64,000 nt of DNA. Source: an uncultured Oceanobacillus sp. (GTDB lineage: Bacteria; Bacillota; Bacilli; Bacillales; Amphibacillaceae). Location of the stretch: NCBI GenBank assembly GCA_938004015.1, contig CALKWU010000216.1, positions 1 to 64,000 of the forward strand, written 5' to 3'. Positions 25,949-34,292 of this stretch are shown here, piece by piece. How positions within the stretch are numbered: the stretch's first letter is position 1; each line of letters starts with the position of its first letter. A program made the translations under genes and the position numbers. The notes below the pieces were generated by a model, which was given only the letters and a program-made list of their open reading frames with translations, did no database searches and was not told where the DNA came from.

Positions 25949-26935
25949 TTATTGATCGTTATCATCACTATCTTCGGTCAGTTTGCCGATTGTATCCCGC
26001 ATTTCGGTATCTGCCCGGATGTTCCGGTAGTTCATATAGTCCATGACTCCCATGTTACCTGAACGAAGCGCTTCAGCCAATGCACGCGGTACATCCGCTT
26101 CCGCTTCGACAACTTTGGCGCGCATTTCTTGAGTACGGGCGACCATCTCTTGTTCCAAAGCGACCGCCATCGCACGTCGTTCTTCGGCTTTCGCTTGGGC
26201 AATGTTCTTATCCGCTTCCGCTTGGTCAATTTGCAGTTTCGCACCGATGTTTTTACCAATGTCCACGTCTGCGATATCAATGGAAAGAATTTCAAATGCC
26301 GTTCCAGCATCAAGTCCCTTTGCAAGTACAGTATGGGAAATCGAATCAGGATTTTCCAATACTTGTTCATGGGTGTCCGAGCTACCTATTGTACTGATGA
26401 CCCCTTCCCCGACACGGGCGATGACCGTTTCTTCACCGGCACCCCCGACGAGACGATCGATGTTTGCTCGAACGGTGATTCTCGCTAAAGCTTTCACTTC
26501 AATTCCGTTCATCGCAATCCCTGCGATGAATGGAGTTTCAATGACCTTTGGGTTAACGCTCATTTGAACCGCTTCAAGAACATCCCGGCCGGCTAAATCG
26601 ATTGCAGCTCCTCTTTCAAAAGGCAATTCAATGTTTGCCCGATGCGCCGCAATCAACGCATTCACGACCCGATCCACATTACCCCCTGCAAGATAGTGGC
26701 TCTCCAGCTGATTGATCGATACGTTCAGCCCAGCTTTATGAGCTTTAATGAGTGGATTGATGACACGACTTGGTACGACTCGACGTAAACGCATCCCAAC
26801 CAAGGTGAAAATGCTCACCTTGACTCCAGCCGCCAATGCGCTGATCCAGAGCGCCACCGGAATGAAAGTGAATAGGATGGCGATTGCGATGATGATGACC
26901 GCAATGATGATAATCGGTAAAATTTGAATATCCAT
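25949..26935 (-). CDS. floA: Flotillin-like protein FloA
   Basis: 328 residues. N-terminal hydrophobic hairpin (about 5-45), then the SPFH core and a C-terminal alanine/glutamate-rich coiled region (AKAEERRAMAVALEQEMV). Family block: PFIAGIAMNGIEVKALARITVRAN. FloA scaffolds functional membrane microdomains in Bacillus. The ATG at 26935 has GAGGAGGAAGATTC; a longer in-frame start is ignored. It lies between yqeZ (19-base gap) and yqfB, so it is co-transcribed from the sigma-W-like promoter upstream of yqeZ. Confidence 0.96.
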   Translation of the reverse strand: MDIQILPIIIIAVIIIAIAILFTFIPVALWISALAAGVKVSIFTLVGMRLRRVVPSRVINPLIKAHKAGLNVSINQLESHYLAGGNVDRVVNALIAAHRANIELPFERGAAIDLAGRDVLEAVQMSVNPKVIETPFIAGIAMNGIEVKALARITVRANIDRLVGGAGEETVIARVGEGVISTIGSSDTHEQVLENPDSISHTVLAKGLDAGTAFEILSIDIADVDIGKNIGAKLQIDQAEADKNIAQAKAEERRAMAVALEQEMVARTQEMRAKVVEAEADVPRALAEALRSGNMGVMDYMNYRNIRADTEMRDTIGKLTEDSDDNDQ

Positions 26936-26954
26936 GAATCTTCCTCCTCTATTT

Positions 26955-28286
26955 TTAATCTGTAACTTCTCTAACGACAACCCGCATTCCTTCAACCTTT
27001 GTGATTTTTATTTTTTTCCCTTTATCAATGAAACTGCCCTCCGAAACGATATCGATTATTTCATCATCAAACAAACCTGTTCCGGCGGGGCGCAAAGGAG
27101 TAAGTGCTTCACCTTCCAACCCGATCAGTTCCAATCGATTCTCATTAGACACATAGCCTAATTCAGAAGAAGTCTGATCTTTAAGTATAATATGGCGGAA
27201 AATCCCTTTGTCCATACCGATTCGCCGATAAAGGAATACAGCAAATATGACGGCGACGATGAACGCAATGCTGACGCTTAAAGCCATATGGCTCAAATCG
27301 TAACCGGATAGAAATAATGAACCGATGACACTGGCGACTCCCAACAATCCTAAGATTCCGCCAGGGACAAAAAATTCAAGGATGACTAAAATGACACCGG
27401 CAATCAACAGGATGAGCGCTTCCATTCCTGCAAGCCCGGCAACGAAATGTCCATAAAAGAAAAGAATCAAAGAAATGAGTCCCATAATACCGGGTACACC
27501 GAAACCTGGTGAATACAGTTCAAGGACAAGTCCTAAACTGGCTATGGACAATAAAATCGGTATGACGACCGGATGGGTTAAAAATCTGGCGACTTCTTCC
27601 GCAAAAGTCGGTTCCACCTCAACGACGGTAGCATTTTTCAAGCCGAGTTCAGCCAACAATTCTGTCCGATGATTGACAATACCTTCCGCATAACCGACTT
27701 CCACCGCTTCACTTGGACTTAGCGTCAAATATTCTCCTCTTGGCGCTCCATATTCCGGTAAATCGATGGTCGGATCAGCCATTGCTGCTGCATACAATGG
27801 GTCTCTCCCTTTCGATTCGGCAGCGCTTTCCATTGCCGCAATCCAAGCGGACTGGGCTTTGTCATCGGCTGCATTCCCATCAGAAGTAATCACACCGCTT
27901 GCCCCCATCGTCGCTTGCGGTCGGAAATAAATATAATCGGTGTTCAAGGCAATGTATGAACCGGCTGATAGGGCTTGATTGATGATGAAAGAAGTGGTGG
28001 GAACTTCCAGACTTTGCAACGTTTTTGCGATTTGACCGGCAGAATCGACTCGTCCACCAGGGGTGTCGATTTCAAAAATGATATGATCGGCGTTCGCTTC
28101 CATCGCCTCGGTCGTCGTTCGTTTTAAAAACGCCTCGAGGCCTCGCTCCACTTCCCGCTCAATCGGCACGACATATACTACTTTACCAGCACCTTCTCCA
28201 TACACACCTTCTTTTAAAAAGGGAGAAACGATGAGAAAAATTAAAATTAACATCCATATGTATCGGAATCGTTTTCTGTTGGGCAT
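26955..28286 (-). CDS. yqeZ: NfeD-type membrane serine protease YqeZ
   Basis: 443 residues. An N-terminal signal/anchor helix (about 8-27) leads to a ClpP-class protease domain (about 38-215) with FEIDTPGGRVDSA, and the likely catalytic serine in NQALSAGSYIAL. Four to five transmembrane helices (about 235-350) follow, then a C-terminal OB-fold (GLEGEALTPLRPAGTGLF). Such NfeD proteins work with flotillins such as FloA, encoded next. GGAGGTGTTCACAT precedes the ATG. In B. subtilis the operon belongs to the sigma-W envelope-stress regulon. Confidence 0.94.
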   Translation of the reverse strand: MPNRKRFRYIWMLILIFLIVSPFLKEGVYGEGAGKVVYVVPIEREVERGLEAFLKRTTTEAMEANADHIIFEIDTPGGRVDSAGQIAKTLQSLEVPTTSFIINQALSAGSYIALNTDYIYFRPQATMGASGVITSDGNAADDKAQSAWIAAMESAAESKGRDPLYAAAMADPTIDLPEYGAPRGEYLTLSPSEAVEVGYAEGIVNHRTELLAELGLKNATVVEVEPTFAEEVARFLTHPVVIPILLSIASLGLVLELYSPGFGVPGIMGLISLILFFYGHFVAGLAGMEALILLIAGVILVILEFFVPGGILGLLGVASVIGSLFLSGYDLSHMALSVSIAFIVAVIFAVFLYRRIGMDKGIFRHIILKDQTSSELGYVSNENRLELIGLEGEALTPLRPAGTGLFDDEIIDIVSEGSFIDKGKKIKITKVEGMRVVVREVTD

Positions 28287-28318
28287 ATGTGAACACCTCC
28301 TTCATCATCAATTTCTAG

Positions 28319-28345
28319 TACGAATCACAACTGCATGATGTTTCA
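28319..28345 (-). promoter_or_regulatory. Sigma-W-like promoter of yqeZ-floA-yqfB
   Basis: On the minus strand, TGAAAC (complement of 28340..28345), a 17-base spacer and CGTA (complement of 28319..28322), 33 bases before the yqeZ start. TGAAAC-N16/17-CGTA is the ECF sigma-W pattern, and B. subtilis yqeZ is a known sigma-W target. Confidence 0.6.
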
Positions 28346-28432
28346 TTATTTCCAGATTTTTTATGTAAATAAGTGAATCACTACTAAGATACTACCATAC
28401 ATGCTCTTCTAATGAAATGGGGTATAAAGACT

Positions 28433-28476
28433 AAAATGGTCCTTTCCATCCACTGTTGGAAGGAAAGGACCATTTT
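28433..28476 (-). terminator. Terminator left downstream of the degraded yqeY
   Basis: A perfect 15-bp stem (AAAATGGTCCTTTCC and complement) with a 14-nt loop. It lies about 75 bases past the yqeY remnant and well before the yqeZ promoter, so it could end the rpsU transcript. Confidence 0.7.
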
Positions 28477-28551
28477 GTAAGCTTTTCGACTTTAGCCAAT
28501 TGAACATTGCCTTATATCAATTCCCATGTATGAAAGTTCCAGGGCATCAGC

Positions 28552-28776
28552 CTATAAATTCACTTGCTTGATGATTTTTCGATTCTTGCAGGAAAAATTA
28601 CTTCGGTGAAAATCCATCAATGAATAATGTATTTTACTGTAAATTTTCCTTACATTTTTTACAATCTCAGAAGTAAACTCTTGGAGGGAATCTATTCAAC
28701 ATTTGAGTTCATTGACGTTCGTCCGATTTTTTCATGCTCTCGTCCGCATCCATTACATGTTTTGTTGAAGCGACAT
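28552..28776 (-). pseudogene. yqeY: Degraded yqeY (GatB/YqeY-domain protein)
   Basis: yqeY normally sits between rpsU and yqeZ and encodes about 148 residues. Only 225 bases remain here. Reading the minus strand from 28776: MSLQQNM (frame 1), then a stop (TAA), MRTR, then EKIGRTSMNS in a second frame (from 28733). Back in frame 1 come DSLQEF (from about 28692) and a final open stretch ending KIIKQVNL. These pieces line up, in order, with YqeY segments such as MSLLERLNQDMKQAM, EKLTTIRMLKS, KDSLQEF and the C-terminal GKLVNQLV. Stops, a frameshift and large internal deletions indicate loss of function. The ribosome site is also absent. Confidence 0.6.
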
Positions 28777-28852
28777 GATCATTGCATGAAGATATCTTAT
28801 TCATCGGCCGAATTCATTCAGTCCGTGATGAATGACAAACTGGACTCGCCCT

Positions 28853-29029
28853 TTAATATCTACGTTTCCTGGCAGCTTCTGACTTCTTCTTACGTCTTAC
28901 ACTAGGTTTTTCATAGTGTTCACGTTTACGATATTCTTGCAACGTACCACTTTTTGATACATTACGTTTGAAGCGACGAAGAGCATCCTCAAGAGACTCG
29001 TTTTTACGAACGCGAGTAACATTTGACAT
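28853..29029 (-). CDS. rpsU: Ribosomal protein bS21
   Basis: 58 residues, highly basic, component of the 30S subunit near the anti-Shine-Dalgarno region. Signature: TRVRKNESLEDALRRFKR followed by REHYEKPSVRRKKKSEAARK. The ATG at 29029 has GGAGGGAGGG upstream; an extended ORF would add 11 unrelated residues. It has its own promoter and is followed by the remains of yqeY. Confidence 0.97.
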   Translation of the reverse strand: MSNVTRVRKNESLEDALRRFKRNVSKSGTLQEYRKREHYEKPSVRRKKKSEAARKRRY

Positions 29030-29103
29030 GCTTGTTTCCCTCCCTCCGAAGCAAAAAGACAAAAATGATCAGCACGTAACCAATTAGGCTACATACTTAT
29101 TAA

Positions 29104-29132
29104 AGTATAATATAGCAAAACTTGCAGGTCAA
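29104..29132 (-). promoter_or_regulatory. Sigma-A promoter of rpsU
   Basis: On the minus strand, TTGACC (complement of 29127..29132), a 17-base spacer and TATACT (complement of 29104..29109), in the gap between the deoC stop and rpsU. Confidence 0.7.
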
Positions 29133-29144
29133 CTTATAGAAAAA

Positions 29145-29825
29145 TTAATAGTTTTCTTTACTTTCAACACCTTTTATAATGGAAACCCCGGCACTGGCTC
29201 CAATCCGAGTTGCTCCCGCTTCAATCATTTGTCGCATCGTTTCCAAATTACGGATGCCACCAGATGCTTTCACACCCATTTCTTCATGGACCGACTTTCG
29301 CATCAATTTAACGTCTTCAACGGTAGCACCACCAGTTGAAAAACCAGTTGATGTTTTCACAAAATCCGCACCTGCGGCCTCCGCAAGTTTGCACGCTCTT
29401 ATTTTTTCATCATCGGTCAACAAAGACGTTTCAATGATCACTTTCGTCAAAGCTTGACCTTTTGCAGCATCGACGACAGCCGCAATATCCGCTTGAACTG
29501 CTTCGTCTTCGTTTGACTTCAATAATCCAATATTGATTACCATGTCGACTTCCGTTGCTCCATCTTCAATCGCTCTTTTTGTTTCCGACACTTTTGCTTC
29601 AGTGGATGTTGCTCCAAGAGGGAAACCTATCACTGTACAAACTTTTACATCAGTATTTTTCAACTGTTCATAACAATGAGCTACCCAATACGGATTGACA
29701 CAAACCGATGCAAAACCGTATTCTTTCGCTTCTTCGACTAGTTTTGTGATATCTTCTTTCGTCGCTTCCGGTTTAAGGAGCGTATGATCGATATATTTTG
29801 CCAATTGTTTCGTCAACAATAACAT
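29145..29825 (-). CDS. deoC: Deoxyribose-phosphate aldolase
   Basis: 226 residues. It cleaves 2-deoxyribose-5-phosphate to glyceraldehyde-3-phosphate and acetaldehyde during deoxynucleoside breakdown. TIM-barrel class I aldolase with the Schiff-base lysine in DFVKTSTGFSTGGAT (about 155), the second lysine in GVKASGGIRN (about 187), and VIGFPLGA and EVDMVINIG blocks. The first in-frame ATG is jammed against AAAGGG; TTG codons two or three positions later give better spacing, so the true start may be 29819 or 29816. It follows mtaB by 32 bases. Confidence 0.95.
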   Translation of the reverse strand: MLLLTKQLAKYIDHTLLKPEATKEDITKLVEEAKEYGFASVCVNPYWVAHCYEQLKNTDVKVCTVIGFPLGATSTEAKVSETKRAIEDGATEVDMVINIGLLKSNEDEAVQADIAAVVDAAKGQALTKVIIETSLLTDDEKIRACKLAEAAGADFVKTSTGFSTGGATVEDVKLMRKSVHEEMGVKASGGIRNLETMRQMIEAGATRIGASAGVSIIKGVESKENY

Positions 29826-29857
29826 CCCTTTCTTTTGATTTCATTATTCGATGGTCA

Positions 29858-31204
29858 TCATTTAGCAAGTGCGTGAGTAGCGTCGTCCATAATGCGGACG
29901 AACTTTCCTTCATTGTACGGATAACCTGCTTTTGTGATTTTGACACGGACGAGTTTTCCAACCATATCTGGAGTTCCTTGGAAATGGACTTTCAAGTAAT
30001 TATCGGTATAGCCCACCAACATGTCCGGTTCATTTTCATTGACAAGCCGTTCTTCCGGAATGACTTCCAACACTTCATTTTCAAACCGGCCGGCGTATTC
30101 TTTAGCAAGTTGATCGGAAAGTGCAATAAGCCGTTGGACACGCTCTTCCTTCACTTCAGGATCCACTTGGTTGTCCATTCGGGCTGCAGGTGTTCCGGTT
30201 CGACGAGAATATGGGAACACATGAAGTTCACTATAGCCGATCTCTTTTACAAAATCATAGGTTTCTTGGAATTCCTCTTCCGTTTCACCTGGAAAACCGA
30301 CAATGACGTCTGACGTGATGGCAAGATCCGGGAAAATTTCCCTAATTTGTTCGATTTTTTCCTTGTAAAAGGCTGTTGAGTACTTGCGGCGCATTCTTTG
30401 CAACACCGTATCCGAACCTGATTGTACCGGAATGTGGAGATGTCGGACGATTTTAGTTGAATTCCGCAAAATATCAATCACGTCATCGGTTATTTGGCTT
30501 GCCTCAATAGAGGAAATGCGGAGGCGTTTTAATCCATCTACTTTTTCCTCCAAATCGCGGAGAAGCATGGCAAAATTATAATCTTTCAAATCTTCTCCGT
30601 AGCCGGCAGTATGGATACCGGTCAAGACAATTTCTTTATAACCGGCATCGACAAGCTTTTGCGCTTGCTCAATGACATTTTCCGGATCACGGGATCGTAA
30701 AAGACCTCTGGACCAAGGGATGATACAAAACGTACAGAAATTGTTGCATCCTTCTTGAATTTTCAATGAAGCTCGGGTGCGATCAGTGAATTCCGGTACA
30801 TCCATTTCTTCAAAGACACGGTTTTTCATGATATTGCTGACACCGTTCACTGGCAGTCTAGTCTTTTTATGTTCTTCAATATACTTGAAAATGTTTTTTC
30901 TGTCTTGTGTTCCAACGACGATGTCGACTCCGGGGATTTCCATGACTTCCCCAGGGGATGTTTGCGCATAACATCCTGTGACACATACGATAGCCTCCGG
31001 GTTTTTCCGGATTGCCCGACGAATTGCTTGTCTGCTTTTTTTATCACCTGTATTCGTCACCGTACACGTGTTGATGACGTATACATCGGAAATCCGGTCA
31101 AAATCCACACGTTCGTACCCTTTATCCTTGAACATCAGCCAGATGCCTTCCGTTTCATAATGATTCACTTTACAACCTAATGTATGAAATGCTACTGTCG
31201 GCAT
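29858..31204 (-). CDS. mtaB: tRNA threonylcarbamoyladenosine methylthiotransferase MtaB
   Basis: 448 residues. It converts t6A37 to ms2t6A in tRNA by radical SAM chemistry. The N-terminal cluster-binding cysteines are in TLGCKVNHYE, VINTCTVTN and VTGCYAQ. The radical SAM site is CNNFCTFCIIPWSRG (about 148-162). A TRAM domain forms the C terminus. The ATG lies inside the end of rsmE (13-base overlap) with GGGGTGG before it. Last modification gene of the hrcA-dnaK operon, as in B. subtilis (yqeV). Confidence 0.95.
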   Translation of the reverse strand: MPTVAFHTLGCKVNHYETEGIWLMFKDKGYERVDFDRISDVYVINTCTVTNTGDKKSRQAIRRAIRKNPEAIVCVTGCYAQTSPGEVMEIPGVDIVVGTQDRKNIFKYIEEHKKTRLPVNGVSNIMKNRVFEEMDVPEFTDRTRASLKIQEGCNNFCTFCIIPWSRGLLRSRDPENVIEQAQKLVDAGYKEIVLTGIHTAGYGEDLKDYNFAMLLRDLEEKVDGLKRLRISSIEASQITDDVIDILRNSTKIVRHLHIPVQSGSDTVLQRMRRKYSTAFYKEKIEQIREIFPDLAITSDVIVGFPGETEEEFQETYDFVKEIGYSELHVFPYSRRTGTPAARMDNQVDPEVKEERVQRLIALSDQLAKEYAGRFENEVLEVIPEERLVNENEPDMLVGYTDNYLKVHFQGTPDMVGKLVRVKITKAGYPYNEGKFVRIMDDATHALAK

Positions 31205-31965
31205 TCATTCCACCCCAATTCTTCAAAATGATAAGAAATGCTGGATAACGCATAAAGTGCCGCCGTTTCCGTGCGCAGAATCCTCGGGCCGAAACGCACC
31301 GGTTGGAATCCGTGCTCTTTCAACCGATTCGCTTCGACTTCGGAAAACCCGCCTTCAGGTCCGATGCAAATCAACAACTTTGCCCCTGTTTGCAATTGTT
31401 TCAATGCTTCAGCAAATGATTGGAAAGTTTCTTTCTTTGCCTCTTCTTCATAAGCAAACAGTAAAGCGTCATACTGTCCGCTTACTTCCAACAATCGATT
31501 CAAGTCAAAAATCTCTTCGATGAAAGGGATTTTTGACCGGTGACATTGTTCACTTGCTTCTTTGACTATTTTCTTGAAGCGTTTTACTTTTTTTCGCATT
31601 TTTTTATTATCCCAAACAGCGACAGAACGTTCCGCTTGAACAGGGATAAAACCAGTTGCTCCGAGTTCTGTACCTTTTTGCAAGATAAATTCAAACTTAT
31701 CTCCTTTCGGCAACCCTTGTGCAATTGTCACATCCACCGGAAGTTCCGCATCTTCTTGGAGCCATTCGAGGATATATGCTGTAACATGATCATCTGATAT
31801 ATCATGGATTTCACACAAGGCGGCTTGTCCTTCCCCGTCGACGCAAATGATCTCATCACCGGATTTAGCCCGCATCACGCGACGGATGTGATGAACATCA
31901 TCTCCAGTTATCATCACTTGTTTTTCTTTCCAATTGTCATCTTCAAGTATAAAATATCGTTGCAT
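31192..31965 (-). CDS. rsmE: 16S rRNA (uracil-1498-N3)-methyltransferase RsmE
   Basis: 257 residues. A SPOUT-class enzyme that methylates U1498 of 16S rRNA. The N-terminal PUA-like part has HHIRRVMRAKSGDEI. The trefoil-knot C-terminal part has EFILQKGTELGATGFIPV, CIGPEGGFSEVE and FGPRILRTETAALYALS. The ATG at 31965 has GGCAGGTG; an upstream in-frame start is not used. Gap to prmA is 26 bases. Confidence 0.95.
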   Translation of the reverse strand: MQRYFILEDDNWKEKQVMITGDDVHHIRRVMRAKSGDEIICVDGEGQAALCEIHDISDDHVTAYILEWLQEDAELPVDVTIAQGLPKGDKFEFILQKGTELGATGFIPVQAERSVAVWDNKKMRKKVKRFKKIVKEASEQCHRSKIPFIEEIFDLNRLLEVSGQYDALLFAYEEEAKKETFQSFAEALKQLQTGAKLLICIGPEGGFSEVEANRLKEHGFQPVRFGPRILRTETAALYALSSISYHFEELGWNECRQ

Positions 31966-31991
31966 ATTTTTCACCTGCCGGGCGGAACCAT

Positions 31992-32927
31992 TCAACGTTT
32001 TTTGGCGATGATGGAAACCCAGTCTTCCAATACCGCCGTTTCAACAATTTCAAAACCTTGATTCTTTAATCCTTCGAGCACTGTTTCTTCTTTTTGTTTG
32101 ATGATTCCGGAAGTGATAAAGATTCCATCCCTTTTTAGATTTTTCCAAGCATCATCGATGAACTTCACGATGATTTCAGCAAGGATGTTGGAAACGATTA
32201 TATCTGCGGTCAAGTCGATTCCTTGGAGCAGATCATTTTGTTTCACCGTTATCTTATCGGACAGTTTGTTTACATCGACGTTCGTCCAGCTGCTTTTTAC
32301 AGCGACTTCATCCAAGTCAAAGGCATAGACTTTTCCCGCTCCGAGCTTAGCTGCAGCAACGCTCAACACACCGGAACCGGATCCTACATCAATGACGACA
32401 TCCGACGGTTTCAAATATTTTTCAATCGCTTGGATGCTTAATACAGTAGTTGGATGAGTACCGGTGCCGAACGCCATCCCCGGATCCATTTCTATGATGA
32501 TTTCATCGTCTTTTTTCTGCTCATATTCTTCCCAAATCGGTTTAATCGTGATTTTTTCGGTCACATGGATTGGTTTGTAATATTGCTTCCAAGCCGTTGC
32601 CCAATCTTCCTCATGGACTTCCGTTAGCGTTATTTCATTTTTCCCTAAGTCGTGAAATTCCGCTAAATTGTCGATTGCTTGTTTGATTTCATCGATGGAG
32701 TCTTTCAAATAACTGTTCACTGGCAAGTAAGCTTTGATACGGACTCCCTCTTCAGGATAATCATTCGGATCCAATTCATAAATTTCTCCAAATTGGCCGA
32801 GCTGGTTTTTTTTCAAATCGAGCGGATCTTCAATGATCAGTCCATTCACACCAGCTTCATGAAGCACATAGGAAACGGATTCGACCGCTTCATGAGTTGT
32901 ATGGATACAAATTTCCGTCCATTTCAT
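31992..32927 (-). CDS. prmA: Ribosomal protein L11 methyltransferase PrmA
   Basis: 311 residues. It trimethylates lysines of ribosomal protein uL11. An N-terminal substrate-recruiting domain (about 1-110) precedes a class I methyltransferase fold with DVGSGSGVLSVAAAKLGA (about 178-195) and an NPPF-equivalent IVSNILAEIIV near 243. GMAFGTGTHPTT is also diagnostic. GGGTGGAAAAAG precedes the ATG. It follows dnaJ after a hairpin. Confidence 0.95.
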   Translation of the reverse strand: MKWTEICIHTTHEAVESVSYVLHEAGVNGLIIEDPLDLKKNQLGQFGEIYELDPNDYPEEGVRIKAYLPVNSYLKDSIDEIKQAIDNLAEFHDLGKNEITLTEVHEEDWATAWKQYYKPIHVTEKITIKPIWEEYEQKKDDEIIIEMDPGMAFGTGTHPTTVLSIQAIEKYLKPSDVVIDVGSGSGVLSVAAAKLGAGKVYAFDLDEVAVKSSWTNVDVNKLSDKITVKQNDLLQGIDLTADIIVSNILAEIIVKFIDDAWKNLKRDGIFITSGIIKQKEETVLEGLKNQGFEIVETAVLEDWVSIIAKKR

Positions 32928-32975
32928 CTTTTTCCACCCACATTTCAGGTATCAATATTTCTTTTATTATGTAGA

Positions 32976-33001
32976 AGATGTTGCGGGAATCCGCAACATC
33001 T
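32976..33001 (-). terminator. Hairpin between dnaJ and prmA
   Basis: An 11-bp perfect stem (AGATGTTGCGG / CCGCAACATCT) with a GAAT loop just past the dnaJ stop. It lacks a strong T-run, so partial termination or RNA-end protection is more likely than a full stop. Confidence 0.5.
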
Positions 33002-33003
33002 AT

Positions 33004-34146
33004 TTATTCTCCTTTAAAAGCTTTCTTAAAACGCTGGAAAAAATTTGAATCTTGTTCATCAGTCGCTTCATTGCCACCAATTTCATTGAATTCCCTCAGC
33101 AATTCTTTCTGTCTCTCCGTCAAGTTCGTCGGTGTGACGACCCGGACTTTGATATGTTGATCACCTTGTCCCCGGCCTCTCACATTTGCGATACCTTTAC
33201 CGCGCAACCGGAAAGTTTTACCTGATTGCGTTCCAGCCGGGATTCGCAATTTGACTTTTCCATGAACCGTCGGAACTTCCACTTCGTCTCCTAATGCAGC
33301 TTGGGCGAATGTTAATGGCAACTCACAATAAATATCGTCCCCATCACGTTCAAAGTATTCATGGGGCTTCACACGGACAGAAACATAAAGATCTCCCGGT
33401 GGTCCACCATTGATTCCATCTTCTCCTTTTCCTGCAACTCGGATGCGTTGGCCGTTATCGATGCCGGCAGGAATAGAGATATTGATTTTCCGATGTTTTT
33501 TCACACGACCTTCCCCATGACAAGTCGTACATTTTTCACGGATGATTTGGCCTTTTCCACTACAATACGGACAAACACGGCGATTGATTACTCTGCCAAA
33601 AGGTGTGCTTTGTTCTTGATTCAATTGACCGGTGCCATGACAATGCCCGCAAGTTTCCGGAGAGGTCCCCGGCTTGCTGCCGGTTCCGTTACAAGTCGCA
33701 CATTCTTCTTCCCGTGGTATCGTAATATCCATATCTTTGCCAAAAACAGCTTCTTCAAATTCCAACGTGACGGTGTATTCCAAGTCAGCTCCTTGTCGTG
33801 GAGCATTCGGATCCCGTGTTTTTGCACCACCGCCGAAAAACATATCGAATATATCGCCGAAACCTCCAAAATCATGGGCGCCGCCAAACCCTTCGAAACC
33901 TTCGAAGCCGCCGAAACCTTGGCCGGAAGTAGACGCATGCCCGAAGCGATCGTATTGGGCACGCTTCGTGTCATCACTCAACACTTCATAAGCTTCCTTC
34001 ACTTCTTTGAATTTTTCTTCAGCGTCCGGTTCTTTGTTCACATCCGGGTGGTATTTTCTCGCCAGTTTCCGATAGGCTTTTTTGATTTCCTCTTTTGTTG
34101 CTCCTTTATCTATACCCAAAACTTCATAATAATCACGCTTACTCAA
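33004..34146 (-). CDS. dnaJ: Chaperone protein DnaJ
   Basis: 380 residues. An Hsp40 that delivers substrates to DnaK and stimulates its ATPase. J-domain with HPD (KYHPDVNKEPDA) at about 33, a Gly/Phe-rich linker (GFGGFEGFEGFGGAHDFGG), and four zinc repeats CATCNGTG, CGHCHGTG, CPYCSGKG and CTTCHGEG (about 141-205), then the C-terminal substrate domain. The start is TTG at 34146 with GGAGAG ten bases upstream; a longer ORF would add ten unrelated residues. Confidence 0.96.
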   Translation of the reverse strand: MSKRDYYEVLGIDKGATKEEIKKAYRKLARKYHPDVNKEPDAEEKFKEVKEAYEVLSDDTKRAQYDRFGHASTSGQGFGGFEGFEGFGGAHDFGGFGDIFDMFFGGGAKTRDPNAPRQGADLEYTVTLEFEEAVFGKDMDITIPREEECATCNGTGSKPGTSPETCGHCHGTGQLNQEQSTPFGRVINRRVCPYCSGKGQIIREKCTTCHGEGRVKKHRKINISIPAGIDNGQRIRVAGKGEDGINGGPPGDLYVSVRVKPHEYFERDGDDIYCELPLTFAQAALGDEVEVPTVHGKVKLRIPAGTQSGKTFRLRGKGIANVRGRGQGDQHIKVRVVTPTNLTERQKELLREFNEIGGNEATDEQDSNFFQRFKKAFKGE

Positions 34147-34244
34147 TATTTCATCACTCTCCTGCCGAACTATCACATACGGTTAATGATACCATCTTCT
34201 TTTGGTTCATGGCAAATGGCGGAGTTTACAGTTTTCACATCTTG

Positions 34245-34284
34245 AAAAAAGCCAAAGTCAAGAAAATCCTGACTTTGACTTTTT
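34245..34284 (-). terminator. Hairpin between dnaK and dnaJ
   Basis: A stem of CAAAGTCA / TGACTTTG extended imperfectly by an A-run on one side and a T-run on the other, eight bases past the dnaK stop. It may lower dnaJ expression relative to dnaK. Confidence 0.6.
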
Positions 34285-34292
34285 ACGGACGC

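Noticed and set aside
28627..28905. A 92-codon plus-strand ORF between yqeZ and rpsU
   Set aside because: It runs antisense to the yqeY remnant and into rpsU, with no ribosome site or recognisable protein pattern.
33361..34245. A 294-codon plus-strand ORF opposite dnaJ
   Set aside because: Its length comes from the codon composition of dnaJ on the other strand; the protein has no recognisable family.
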